Assembly (NCBI GenBank): GCA_039796575.1
Contig: JBDKJP010000017.1
Location: 49,307 to 113,306, forward strand
DNA length: 64,000 nucleotides
Direction of reading: 5' to 3'
Origin: UBA668 sp039796575
Lineage (GTDB): Bacteria > Actinomycetota > Acidimicrobiia > Acidimicrobiales > Ilumatobacteraceae
This document shows, one piece after another, positions 16,455-24,204 of this stretch. Numbering within the stretch: position 1 is the first letter of the stretch; every line of letters starts with the position of its first letter. Made by a program: the position numbers and the translations under genes. The notes under the pieces are model-generated. The model saw only the letters and a list, made by a program, of their open reading frames with translations, was not told where the DNA came from and did not search any database.

Positions 16455-17593
16455 ACCGTCACCACCTGTGCGCCGAGCACGAGTTGGTTCCACCCGTGCT
16501 GCATCGCGGTGAGCGACGTGCCGTCGACGGTGAAGCGCGAGCCCGCGCTCGGCGGCTGCGCCGTGACCACCAGCACCAGTGACTCGTCGGGTGCGGCCGA
16601 GGCGCGCACCCCGGCAGCGGCCCGGCTGGTGGCCGTGCTGGTGACGAGCACCAGCAGCCCCAGGCCGTCGCCGTGCGTGCGGCCCGACGCGGTGTGGTCC
16701 ACGACCACGTCGCCGGGGGTGACCGTGGCGAGCCAGCGCAGCGACTCGTGACCGACTTCGGGGCCGCGCAGGTCGAGGCCGGGTGCCACGAGGCGGGTGG
16801 CGATGCCCATGGCCACGGCACCGGCGACCACGCTGGCCGCACCCACCACGGCGCGTTCGAACGCGTCGTGGTCGTAGCCGGTGGCCTCCGTGTCGAGCAC
16901 CACCACGCAGCGGCGGACGCCTTCGACGGCGGTCTCGCGGACGATGAGCTGGTCGGCGCGCGCCGACGACTTCCAGTTGATGCGCCGCAGGTCGTCGCCC
17001 GGCACGTACTCGCGCTGCGAGTGGAACTCGCTGCCGGTCTGCCCCCACGACTTCATCCGCAGGTGCTCACCCAGGCGGCCGTTGCTCGACAGGCCGGGGA
17101 ACGCGAGCGGGATGCGCTCGGGCACCACCAGCACCTCACCGTGGCCGGCCAGCACGTCGGACCGTTGGCACAGGCCCAACACGTCGCTGCGCTCGGCCCG
17201 CAGCGGTCCGATGCGGAGCACGCCGCGCTGTGCCGACGGCACGCGGTAGGCAGCGGTGGCCGAGTCGCCCGACGGCAGCGGTGCCAGTTGCATCGGTGCG
17301 CCGCCACGGTTGCCGACCGGCTCCCACAGGCGCAGGCGCGGCGTTCGGCGCTGCGACAGGTTGACCACCTGGATGTCGACGCGCGCCGGCTCGCCGACCG
17401 ACACCATCGACGGGCGGGCGATGCGCCGCACCTGCATGCGCGGCAGCGCCCGGTTCACCGCCAGCAACGACACCGCCAGCACCGCCAGCAACGCCGTGCC
17501 GACCACGTACAGCTCGAGCAGGCCGAAGAGGCGACCCACGGCGAAGCAGCCGACGCCCGCCCCCAGGGTGGTCCAGCCGGCCCGAGTGGGCAT
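16451..17593 (-). CDS. DUF58 (vWA-like) membrane-anchored protein
   Basis: A 380-residue protein. It has two N-terminal membrane helices (about 8-48), then a beta-rich region, then the DUF58 signature EFHSQREYVPGDDLRRINWK followed by RETAVEGVRRCVVVLD, which begins a vWA-like fold. The start overlaps the moxR stop by one base (TGATG) and the stop overlaps the transglutaminase start, so the three proteins are probably made together. The family is thought to work with MoxR ATPases in assembling metal-dependent complexes. Confidence 0.88.
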   Translation of the reverse strand: MPTRAGWTTLGAGVGCFAVGRLFGLLELYVVGTALLAVLAVSLLAVNRALPRMQVRRIARPSMVSVGEPARVDIQVVNLSQRRTPRLRLWEPVGNRGGAPMQLAPLPSGDSATAAYRVPSAQRGVLRIGPLRAERSDVLGLCQRSDVLAGHGEVLVVPERIPLAFPGLSSNGRLGEHLRMKSWGQTGSEFHSQREYVPGDDLRRINWKSSARADQLIVRETAVEGVRRCVVVLDTEATGYDHDAFERAVVGAASVVAGAVAMGIATRLVAPGLDLRGPEVGHESLRWLATVTPGDVVVDHTASGRTHGDGLGLLVLVTSTATSRAAAGVRASAAPDESLVLVVTAQPPSAGSRFTVDGTSLTAMQHGWNQLVLGAQVVTV

Positions 17594-18558
17594 CAGCGAC
17601 CTGCCGGGACGGCGACCGCGTTGAACAGATCCTGGATGACGATCTCCGGCGTGAGGCCACGGGCCCCGGCGTCCGGGCGCAGCACCATGCGGTGCGCGAG
17701 CACCGGCACGCTCACCGCCTTCACGTCGTCGGGGATGGCGTAGTCGCGGCCGTGAGCAGCCGCGTGGGCGCGAGTGGCTCGTTGCAACTGCAACGTGGCG
17801 CGGGGCGAGAGGCCGAGCAGGAGGCCCGGGTGGTTGCGGCTCGCCTCGGCGAGGTCGACCATGTAGCCCTTCAGCGCATCCGCGATGTGCACCGTGCGCA
17901 CGGCCTCGCACATCCGCAGCACCTCGGCGGCGCTGATGACGGGCCGCAGGGCCAGCAGCGCGTCGTTCGCGCCGTTCGAGTCGAGGATGGAGAGCTCGGC
18001 GGCGCGGCCCGGGTAGCCGAGCGACAGGCGCATCAGGAACCGGTCGAGCTGGCTCTCGGGCAGCCGGTACGTGCCCTCCTGCTCCACCGGGTTCTGCGTC
18101 GCGGCCACCATGAACGGTGACGGCAGCGGGTGGCTGACGCCGTCGGCGCTGACCTGCCGTTCCTCCATGGCCTCCAGCAGCGCCGACTGGGTCTTCGGCG
18201 ACGCACGGTTGATCTCGTCGGCCAGCACGATGTTGGCGAACATCGGGCCGGGCTGGAACACGAACGACTCGGTGGCCCGCTGGAACACGCTCACGCCGAC
18301 CAGGTCGGCGGGCAGCAGGTCGGGGGTGAACTGCACACGCTTCCAGGTGCAGTCGATGGACGCGGCGAGCGCCTTGGCGAGGCTGGTCTTGCCCACGCCG
18401 GGCACGTCCTCGATGAGCAGATGGCCCTCCGAGAGCAGGCACATCACCGCGAGGTCGATGGCCTCCCGCTTGCCGTGCACCACCGAAGCGATGTTCTGGG
18501 TGATCGCGTCGAAGAGCTGCGCGAACGTGGGGGAGGGCGAAATCGGGGCGGCCGTCAC
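17593..18558 (-). CDS. MoxR-family AAA+ ATPase
   Basis: A 321-residue ATPase with Walker A GVGKTSLAK (about 54), Walker B IVLADEINRAS, sensor motif VAATQNPVEQEGTYRLPE and the arginine-bearing SQLDRFLMRLSLGYP. These are standard MoxR landmarks. I prefer the GTG at 18558 over the TTG three codons upstream, because a TAACTT hexamer ends seven bases before the GTG. It is first in a three-gene operon and probably acts as a chaperone for the DUF58/transglutaminase system. Confidence 0.92.
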   Translation of the reverse strand: MTAAPISPSPTFAQLFDAITQNIASVVHGKREAIDLAVMCLLSEGHLLIEDVPGVGKTSLAKALAASIDCTWKRVQFTPDLLPADLVGVSVFQRATESFVFQPGPMFANIVLADEINRASPKTQSALLEAMEERQVSADGVSHPLPSPFMVAATQNPVEQEGTYRLPESQLDRFLMRLSLGYPGRAAELSILDSNGANDALLALRPVISAAEVLRMCEAVRTVHIADALKGYMVDLAEASRNHPGLLLGLSPRATLQLQRATRAHAAAHGRDYAIPDDVKAVSVPVLAHRMVLRPDAGARGLTPEIVIQDLFNAVAVPAGR

Positions 18559-18565
18559 GTGCGAC

Positions 18566-18571
18566 AAGTTA
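18566..18571 (-). promoter_or_regulatory. -10 hexamer of leaderless moxR operon
   Basis: TAACTT on the minus strand, seven bases before the GTG at 18558. It also supports the choice of start codon. Confidence 0.5.
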
Positions 18572-18628
18572 GACGCGTCGCGGTGACCTGCTGTATCGGG
18601 GTGCCAGGTTGCCGGTCGGGGGAGTGAC

Positions 18629-18634
18629 TACGGT
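18629..18634 (+). promoter_or_regulatory. -10 hexamer of leaderless ROK gene
   Basis: TACGGT is followed by seven bases and the GTG at 18642. Confidence 0.5.
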
Positions 18635-18641
18635 CGTCCGG

Positions 18642-19496
18642 GTGAGCACCTGTCACCTCGCCATCGACGTCGGCGGCACCAAGTTGGCCGTCGGCATCGT
18701 CGCCGACACCGGTGAGGTGCTCGTGCGTGACCGCGTGGCCACCCCGGTGCGCGACGTGTGGCCGGCGTTGTCGCGCGTCGTGCTGCGCGTGCTCGCCGCG
18801 GCGCCCACCCCGCCCGTGTCGGCGGGCATCGGTTGCGGCGGCCCGATGAACCCGTCCACGCGCACCGTGTCGCCGCTGCACGTCCCTTCGTGGAAGGACT
18901 TCGCGCTCGCCGACGAGGTCGAGGCGCTCACCCAGCTGCCGACCGTGCTCGACAACAACGCGAAGGCCGTCGCGCTCGGTGAGGCATGGTGCGGTGCGGC
19001 CGTGGGCGTGCGCGACTTCGTCGCGGTGGTCATGGGCGCGGGCGTCGGCGGTGGCATCGTCTCCGACGGCAAGCTGCTCGAGGGCCGGCTCGGCAACGCC
19101 GGGCACATCGGCCACATCGTCGTCGACCCCGACGGCCGCGATTGCCGGTGCGGCGGTCGCGGGTGCCTCGAGGCGTACTGCAGCGGCCAGGCCATCGAGG
19201 AGGAGACCGGGCGGCCGCCGCAACGGGCGCCGCAGGCCATCGTCGAACGCACGGGCCTGATGACCGGGCGGGCGCTCGCGTCGCTCGGCGCCATCTGCGA
19301 CCTGAAGCTCGCGGTCATCGGTGGTTCGGTGGCGCTCGGGTTCGGCGAGCCGTTCTTCTCGGCCGCACAGCTCGAGCTCGACCAGCGGGCGCGGCTGTCG
19401 TTCACGTCCGGGTTCCGCGTGGTGCCGGCCGGCCTCGGCCAGCTCGCCCCGCTCGTCGGTGCGGCGGCACTGGCGCGGCGCGCCGCGCCCCGCTGA
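18642..19496 (+). CDS. ROK-family sugar kinase (glucokinase-like)
   Basis: A 284-residue ROK protein. It has the phosphate-binding IDVGGTKLAVGIV, a sugar-site segment LDNNAKAVALGEAWCG with VVMGAGVGGGIV, and the zinc motif CRCGGRGCLEAYCSG preceded by GHIGHIVVDPDG. No DNA-binding N-terminal domain is present, so it is an enzyme rather than a repressor; glucose is the likeliest substrate. The GTG at 18642 gives the standard HLAIDVGGTK start and fits the leaderless promoter. Together with pfkA it would feed glycolysis. Confidence 0.9.
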   Translation: MSTCHLAIDVGGTKLAVGIVADTGEVLVRDRVATPVRDVWPALSRVVLRVLAAAPTPPVSAGIGCGGPMNPSTRTVSPLHVPSWKDFALADEVEALTQLPTVLDNNAKAVALGEAWCGAAVGVRDFVAVVMGAGVGGGIVSDGKLLEGRLGNAGHIGHIVVDPDGRDCRCGGRGCLEAYCSGQAIEEETGRPPQRAPQAIVERTGLMTGRALASLGAICDLKLAVIGGSVALGFGEPFFSAAQLELDQRARLSFTSGFRVVPAGLGQLAPLVGAAALARRAAPR

Positions 19497-19558
19497 GCCC
19501 CGCCCGGCGCGGTCCCGGCGCCGGTCCCGTCCAATGGCTTCGCGGTCGTACCCGTGGG

Positions 19559-19564
19559 TAACAT
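19559..19564 (+). promoter_or_regulatory. -10 hexamer of leaderless acyl-CoA dehydrogenase gene
   Basis: TAACAT is followed by seven bases and the ATG at 19572. Confidence 0.5.
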
Positions 19565-19571
19565 CCCGACC

Positions 19572-20789
19572 ATGCATCCGAAGTACACCGCTGAAGCCGA
19601 GGCCTACCGCGAGAAGGTGCAGGCCTTCCTCGCCGAGAAGCTGCCCAAGGACTGGGGCGGCATGGGCCAGCTCGACGGCCAGGAGCTCACCGACTTCGTC
19701 ACCGAGTGGCGTGCCACGCTGTTCAGCGCCGGCTACCTCGCCCCCGGTTGGCCGGTCGAGTACGGCGGCGGCGGTCTGTCGGCGCTCGAGCAGGTCATCA
19801 TCGCCGAGGAGTTCGCGAAGGCCGGCGTCCCCACCGGTGGCCCGAACGACGTGTTCGGCATCCAGATGCTCGGCAACACGCTCCTCAACTGGGGCACCGA
19901 CGAGCAGAAGGCGCACTACCTGCCCCGCATCCTCAGCGGTGAGGACACCTGGTGCCAGGGCTACTCCGAGCCCAACGCCGGCAGCGACCTGTCGAACCTC
20001 GGTCTGAAGGCGCAGCTCGACGGCGACCAGTGGGTGCTCAACGGCCAGAAGATCTGGACCTCGGCCGGCCACCTCGCCGACCACATCTTCACGCTCGCCC
20101 GCACCGATCCCGATGCGCCGCGCCACAAGGGCATCTCGTTCCTGCTGGTCGACATGCGTCAGCCCGGCATCGAGGTGCGCCCGATCAAGATGATCTCGGG
20201 CGAGAGCGAGTTCAACGAGGTCTTCTACACCGATGCCACCACCCCGAAGGGTGAGGTCGTCGGCGGGCTCAACAACGGCTGGGCCGTCGCCATGACCCTG
20301 CTCGGCTACGAGCGCGGCGAGGCCGCCGCCACCGGCCCCATCCGCTTCCAGGCCGAGGTCGACCGCCTGCTGCTGCTGGCCAAGGAGCGCGGTGTGGCCT
20401 CCGACCCGCGCATCCGTCAGCGACTCGCCGACGCCTACGCCAAGGTGCAGATCATGCGCTACAACGGCATGCGCGTGCTCACGCAGTTCCTCGCCGGCCA
20501 CCACCCGGGCCCCGACGCCGCCATCGGCAAGCTGTACTGGAGCGAGTACCACAAGGTGGTCACCGAGCTCGCCGTCGACATCCTCGGCGCCGAGGCGATG
20601 GTGCCCACCGGCCGCAAGCCGAGCTCCTCGTTCAGCACCGACGACGCCGGTGCCCCGAACAGCAGCTGGAGCTGGGTCGGCACGTTCCTCAACGCCCGTG
20701 CCGGCACCATCTACGCCGGCTCGTCGCAGGTGCAGCGCAACATCATGGGTGAGATGGTCCTCGGCCTGCCGAAGGAACCGCGTCCGTGA
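19572..20789 (+). CDS. Acyl-CoA dehydrogenase
   Basis: A 405-residue flavoenzyme that introduces the 2,3 double bond into an acyl-CoA. It has CQGYSEPNAGSDLSNLGLKA (FAD/substrate motif), INGQKIWTSAGH-like QKIWTSAGHLADHIF, LLVDMRQPGIEVRPI, and the C-terminal YAGSSQVQRNIMGEMVLGLP. The ATG at 19572 follows a leaderless -10. Chain-length preference is not evident. Its stop overlaps the start of a small hypothetical gene (GTGA). Confidence 0.92.
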   Translation: MHPKYTAEAEAYREKVQAFLAEKLPKDWGGMGQLDGQELTDFVTEWRATLFSAGYLAPGWPVEYGGGGLSALEQVIIAEEFAKAGVPTGGPNDVFGIQMLGNTLLNWGTDEQKAHYLPRILSGEDTWCQGYSEPNAGSDLSNLGLKAQLDGDQWVLNGQKIWTSAGHLADHIFTLARTDPDAPRHKGISFLLVDMRQPGIEVRPIKMISGESEFNEVFYTDATTPKGEVVGGLNNGWAVAMTLLGYERGEAAATGPIRFQAEVDRLLLLAKERGVASDPRIRQRLADAYAKVQIMRYNGMRVLTQFLAGHHPGPDAAIGKLYWSEYHKVVTELAVDILGAEAMVPTGRKPSSSFSTDDAGAPNSSWSWVGTFLNARAGTIYAGSSQVQRNIMGEMVLGLPKEPRP

Positions 20790-21040
20790 CCTTCGGCGCC
20801 GCCGTGAAGGTGGCGTCCGCGGTCGTCGCGCGCCCGTCGCTGTGGGGCACCGCCCTGCGGATGTGGGCGCGCACCACGCCGCGCGACTGGTGGCGTCGTC
20901 GGCCGTTCCTGCCGTTGCCGCCGGCCGACTACGTGCACTTCCGCCTGGTCACCCAGTACGGCGCCGCGAATGCGCCGGTGGTGGCCGAGGATGTGCTGAA
21001 CTACCTGACGTGGTGCAAGCGACAGGGCCAGGCCGGATGA
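20786..21040 (+). CDS. Small hypothetical protein
   Basis: An 84-residue, Arg/Trp-rich protein that I do not recognise. It contains TTPRDWWRRRPFLPLPPADY followed by VHFRLVTQYG, and ends VLNYLTWCKRQGQAG. The GTG start overlaps the acyl-CoA dehydrogenase stop by four bases. This coupling is the main argument that it is real. Confidence 0.6.
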   Translation: MTFGAAVKVASAVVARPSLWGTALRMWARTTPRDWWRRRPFLPLPPADYVHFRLVTQYGAANAPVVAEDVLNYLTWCKRQGQAG

Positions 21041-21067
21041 GGCCAGGAGCGGGCAGGTAGCACTGCC

Positions 21068-21565
21068 ATGCGGAGCGCGCTGGTGCTGAATGCCACCTAC
21101 GAGCCGCTCTCCGTGGTGCCCGCCCGTCGGGCCGCCTGCCTCGTGCTCGCCGAGCGCGCCGACCTCGTCGCCGACGACGGCACGCAACTGCACTCCGCCT
21201 CGTTGGTGCTGCCCAGCCCGTCGGTGGTGCGCCTGCGCTACATGGTGAAGGCACCGTTCCACCGCCGCACCACGCTGTCGCGACGAGCGTTGTTCGCCCG
21301 CGACGAGTACCGCTGCCAGTACTGCGGCGGGTTCGCCGACTCCATCGATCACATCGTGCCGCGCAGCCGTGGTGGCCGCCACGAGTGGGAGAACGTCGCC
21401 GCGGCCTGCCGACCGTGCAACCTGCGCAAGCGCGACCGCACGCCCGCCGAGGCCAACATGGTGCTCGCCCGTCCGCCGCGTGCGCCGAAGGAGCACACGT
21501 GGGTCACGGTCGCCGTCGCCCGTGTGCCCGACGAGTGGAAGCCGTACCTGCTCGTCGCGAGCTGA
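21068..21565 (+). CDS. HNH endonuclease
   Basis: A 165-residue protein. The C-terminal half is an HNH nuclease domain with a zinc-binding CQYCG (about 83), DHIVPRSRGG (the first His and general base region), WENVAAACRPCNLRKRDRTP and PAEANMVL. The N-terminal 70 residues (SALVLNATYEPLSVVPARRA) match a widespread actinobacterial chromosomal HNH family. It is not next to a phage or restriction gene, so a housekeeping or repair role is more likely than defence. Confidence 0.88.
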   Translation: MRSALVLNATYEPLSVVPARRAACLVLAERADLVADDGTQLHSASLVLPSPSVVRLRYMVKAPFHRRTTLSRRALFARDEYRCQYCGGFADSIDHIVPRSRGGRHEWENVAAACRPCNLRKRDRTPAEANMVLARPPRAPKEHTWVTVAVARVPDEWKPYLLVAS

Positions 21566-21578
21566 GGCCGGCCGCTCG

Positions 21579-21584
21579 TACGCT
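21579..21584 (+). promoter_or_regulatory. -10 hexamer before the lipoate-ligase-like gene
   Basis: TACGCT is followed by six bases and the GTG at 21591. Confidence 0.4.
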
Positions 21585-21590
21585 GGCGAC

Positions 21591-22244
21591 GTGACCGCTG
21601 GCTGGACCGTCCACCACTCCCACGGCGACACGGCCGCGTTCCATGCCGCCGTGCCCGAGCCGGTGCGGTCGCTCACGTTCCACACCGTCGACCGGCCCAC
21701 CCTGGTGCTCGGATCGGCGCAGGCAGCATCCGACGTCGACCGGCGCGTCGCCGACGGCCTCGGGGTCGACGTCGTCGGGCGGCGCAGCGGCGGGGGCGCC
21801 GTACTGCTCTGGCCGGGAGAGTTCGTCTGGCTCGACGTGGTCATCCCCGTCGACGACCGGCGATGGGACGCCGATGTCGGTCGCGCCATGGTCTGGGTGG
21901 GGAAGTGGTGGGCCGTGGCGCTCGCCGGCCTGGGCGTGCAGGGCACGGTGCACGTCGACGGCCTGCGCGGCGACGACTGGTCCCGGCAGGTGTGCTGGAC
22001 CAGCGTCGGGACCGGTGAGGTGATGGCCGGGGCGTCGAAGCTGGTCGGCATCAGCCAGCGCCGCACCCGCCACCTGGCCCGTTTCCAGACGATGTGCCAC
22101 CTCCGGTGGCGTCCCGAGGTGGTCGCGGCCCTGGTCGCCCCACCACGCCCCACCGGCCGCGACCTGGCCACCGCGGCGGCCGTCGTGCCCGCCACCGAGC
22201 TCGACCTGCGTCAGGCCCTGCTCGACACCGCACCCCCCGCCTGA
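21591..22244 (+). CDS. Lipoate-protein ligase A-like protein
   Basis: A 217-residue protein of the BPL/LplA fold. The segment VGRRSGGGAVLLWPGEFVWL corresponds to the RRxSGGGAVxH lipoyl-AMP-binding motif, though the His is replaced (VLLW). It also has LVLGSAQAASDVD near the N-terminus. The usual LplA lysine segment G-x-K is present as AGASKLVGISQRRTRH. The protein is short, lacking the LplA C-terminal domain, so it may be a single-domain lipoyl or octanoyl transferase. The substrate is uncertain. Confidence 0.75.
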   Translation: MTAGWTVHHSHGDTAAFHAAVPEPVRSLTFHTVDRPTLVLGSAQAASDVDRRVADGLGVDVVGRRSGGGAVLLWPGEFVWLDVVIPVDDRRWDADVGRAMVWVGKWWAVALAGLGVQGTVHVDGLRGDDWSRQVCWTSVGTGEVMAGASKLVGISQRRTRHLARFQTMCHLRWRPEVVAALVAPPRPTGRDLATAAAVVPATELDLRQALLDTAPPA

Positions 22245-22264
22245 CCTGCCATTTCGCGCTCGAA

Positions 22265-22375
22265 GTCGCGCGGATTCCACCGTTCCGGTGGATCCGGCGC
22301 GACCTCGCCCGGGCGCCCCTGAGCCGCGCCACGTCGCGCGGTTTCCACCGTTCCGGTGGACCCGGCGCGACCTCG
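22265..22375. repeat. Two direct copies of a 43-bp palindromic element
   Basis: Copy 1 (22265-22307) and copy 2 (22333-22375) are identical at 41 of 43 bases and lie 68 bp apart. Each is an imperfect inverted repeat: GTCGCGCGG and TTCCACCG on the left pair with CGGTGGA and GGCGCGAC on the right around a TTC centre. They sit between the lipoate-ligase-like gene and the mraZ promoter. They could form strong hairpins (terminating upstream transcription) or be binding sites, or may be copies of a small intergenic element. Confidence 0.8.
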
Positions 22376-22416
22376 GGGGCCGGTGGGGGGAAGGGTGGGC
22401 GCGTTGGGGGGAGAAA

Positions 22417-22472
22417 TGGGGAGAAATGGTTGACTTAGGGGGTCTGTGGGGGCAAGATGGGGACTGCAGGGG
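22417..22472 (+). promoter_or_regulatory. Phased MraZ boxes
   Basis: Six G-rich pentamers start at 22417 (TGGGG), 22427 (TGGTT), 22437 (AGGGG), 22447 (TGGGG), 22458 (TGGGG) and 22468 (AGGGG), so 10-11 bp apart. This is the TGGGN-N5 direct-repeat pattern bound by MraZ in other bacteria. The array overlaps the core promoter, which suggests that MraZ represses its own operon. Confidence 0.7.
22430..22458 (+). promoter_or_regulatory. Promoter of mraZ and the dcw cluster
   Basis: A near-consensus -35, TTGACT (22430-22435), is followed after 17 bases by CAAGAT (22453-22458). This is one of the few promoters here with a clear -35. It would give a leader of about 60 nt before mraZ. Confidence 0.6.
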
Positions 22473-22528
22473 TGCGGGATCGCCGTCCGCATTCCGAAGA
22501 GGCAGGCGGGAAGGGAAGTGGAGGCGCG

Positions 22529-22945
22529 GTGCTGTTCGTCGGGGCGTTCGAACGCCAACTCGACGACAAGGGCCGGCTGGCGTTGCCGGCTGCCTTCCGC
22601 GACCGCCTCGGCGACCACTGCTACCTGGCCAAGGGCCTCGACAAGTCGGTGTCCGTCGTGCCCGCCGAGACCTTCGAGGCCGAAGCCGCCCTGCTCACCG
22701 CCAAGGTGCGCGACGGCGAGGCCTCGCGTAACGAGCTCCGTGCCCTTGCGGCGTCGGCGTCGGTCGTGACGCTCGACAAGCAGGGCCGGGTGAAGATCGA
22801 CGACAAGCTGCGCGACTACGCCGACCTGCCCCTCTCGGGTGCCGTCGTCGTGGCCGGCAGCTTCGACCGCCTCGAGATCTGGACGCCGGCCCGCTACGCG
22901 CAGGTCGACGACGCCGGTACCGAGTCGATGGCAGGGGGGTTCTGA
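22529..22945 (+). CDS. mraZ: Transcriptional regulator MraZ
   Basis: A 138-residue protein with two SpoVT/AbrB-like half-sites: LDDKGRLALPAAFRDRL near the N-terminus and LDKQGRVKIDDKLRDYADL in the middle. MraZ forms ring-shaped oligomers that bind TGGGN repeats and represses the dcw operon. The GTG at 22529 is chosen because FVGAFERQLDDKGR is the standard N-terminus and GGAGG lies five bases upstream. It is the first gene of the division/cell-wall cluster. Confidence 0.95.
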   Translation: MLFVGAFERQLDDKGRLALPAAFRDRLGDHCYLAKGLDKSVSVVPAETFEAEAALLTAKVRDGEASRNELRALAASASVVTLDKQGRVKIDDKLRDYADLPLSGAVVVAGSFDRLEIWTPARYAQVDDAGTESMAGGF

Positions 22946-23160
22946 CCCGTGATGACCTGCCATTTCCAGTTCCTGGACGGCCCGTCCGTCCAGCGAAGCC
23001 GCATCAGTTCCGTCACGAGAAGGAGGAGCGAGGCCTCTCGTCGAGCCCACACCATCCCCACCGTCCACCACGTCGACCTCGTCATCGAGTGCATCGCCCG
23101 GCCGTCTGCAGCCTTCCGGCTCGCACACTGGACAGCCCACACTCCGCCCGCTTCCATTTC

Positions 23161-23248
23161 GCGCGACCGGGGAGACATCCCGGCGGCAACCGTGAGCCGG
23201 GGGGCTGCAGGCAGCCGGGCGATCGGCTTCGGTCTGCGATGACCGCAG
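23161..23248 (+). ncRNA. Possible structured leader RNA of rsmH
   Basis: The 293-bp spacer between mraZ and rsmH contains no convincing gene. Near rsmH it can fold into CCGGG-GAGACAT-CCCGG (23167-23183), a perfect GGCTGC-AG-GCAGCC hairpin (23202-23215), and CTGCG-ATGAC-CGCAG (23234-23248) with the rsmH start codon in its loop. No Shine-Dalgarno is visible. A conserved mraW RNA motif is known upstream of this gene in actinobacteria, and this may be a member or analogue. Confidence 0.4.
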
Positions 23249-24177
23249 CCGAGCCCGAGTTCCATCACCTGCCGGTGATGGTCCACGAGATCGGCGAGTT
23301 GTTCGGCTCCGTTCCTGCGGGTTTCGTGCTCGACGCGACACTCGGCGGGGGAGGCCACTCGGCCCACCTCCTGGAGCGCTGGCCGCACCTGTCGATCCTC
23401 GGGATCGATCGCGACGAACGGGCGCTGGCCGCCGCACAGCAGCGGCTGGCACGGTTCGGGGACAGGGTGCAGGTGTACCGCACCCGATTCGACGGCCTCC
23501 GTCACGCCATGGAAGCACTGCACATCGATCACCTCTCCGGCGCACTGTTCGACCTCGGCGTCAGCTCGCCGCAGCTCGACGTGGCCGAGCGTGGCTTCAG
23601 CTACCGCAACGACGCCCCGCTCGACATGCGCATGGACCAGAGCCAGCCGTGGTCGGCCGCCGACGTGGTGAACGGCTACCCGGCGGCCCAGCTCGCCAAG
23701 GTGCTCCAGCAGTACGGCGACGAGCGGTTCGCCAAGCGCATCGCCAACGCCATCGTCGCCGCCCGCCCCATCGAGAGCACCACGCAGCTCGCCGAAGTGG
23801 TCGTGTCGGCCATCCCGGCGCCGGCCCGTCGCACCGGCGGCCATCCCGCGAAGCGCACGTTCCAGGCCATCCGCATCGAGGTCAACGGCGAGCTCGAGGC
23901 GCTGCCCACGGCGCTCGACGCCGCCATCGACCGCACGGTGGTCGGCGGTCGCATCGCCGTGCTCTCGTACCACTCGGGCGAGGACCGCATCGTGAAGGCC
24001 ACGTTCCGCCAGGCCGAGACCGGCGGGTGCGAGTGCCCGCCCGAGCTGCCCTGCGTCTGCGACGCCGTGCACACCGTGCGCCTCGTGCGTGGCGTGCCGC
24101 GCACCCCCTCCACCACCGAACAGTCCACCAACCGCCGAGCCGCGAGCGCCCGCCTCCGCGTGGTCGAGCGCATCTGA
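23239..24177 (+). CDS. rsmH: 16S rRNA (cytosine-1402-N4)-methyltransferase
   Basis: A 312-residue SAM-dependent enzyme (formerly MraW) that methylates C1402 in the decoding centre. It has HLPVMVHEI at the N-terminus, SAM motif LDATLGGGGHSAHLLE, DRDERALAAA, and LFDLGVSSPQLDVAERGFSY. Later come LDMRMD, RRTGGHPAKRTFQAIRIEVN and ISYHSGEDRIVK-like SYHSGEDRIVKATF. The start ATG at 23239 gives the family's usual N-terminus. Confidence 0.95.
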   Translation: MTAAEPEFHHLPVMVHEIGELFGSVPAGFVLDATLGGGGHSAHLLERWPHLSILGIDRDERALAAAQQRLARFGDRVQVYRTRFDGLRHAMEALHIDHLSGALFDLGVSSPQLDVAERGFSYRNDAPLDMRMDQSQPWSAADVVNGYPAAQLAKVLQQYGDERFAKRIANAIVAARPIESTTQLAEVVVSAIPAPARRTGGHPAKRTFQAIRIEVNGELEALPTALDAAIDRTVVGGRIAVLSYHSGEDRIVKATFRQAETGGCECPPELPCVCDAVHTVRLVRGVPRTPSTTEQSTNRRAASARLRVVERI

Positions 24178-24204
24178 CCCGAACCGACCGACAGGAACAC
24201 CACC

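Noticed and set aside
21068..21565. HNH nuclease as a homing or phage element
   Set aside because: No integrase, phage or intron features surround it. The N-terminal domain matches a common chromosomal family, and composition equals the neighbours'.
23161..23238. Cobalamin or SAM-IV riboswitch before rsmH
   Set aside because: The GCGGCAACCGTGAGCCG stretch looked suggestive, but the conserved boxes of those classes are not present, and rsmH is not a usual target of either.
22949..23242. Possible 97-codon gene between mraZ and rsmH
   Set aside because: It has no ribosome-binding site or -10, odd composition and no domain. It overlaps the likely leader structures of rsmH.
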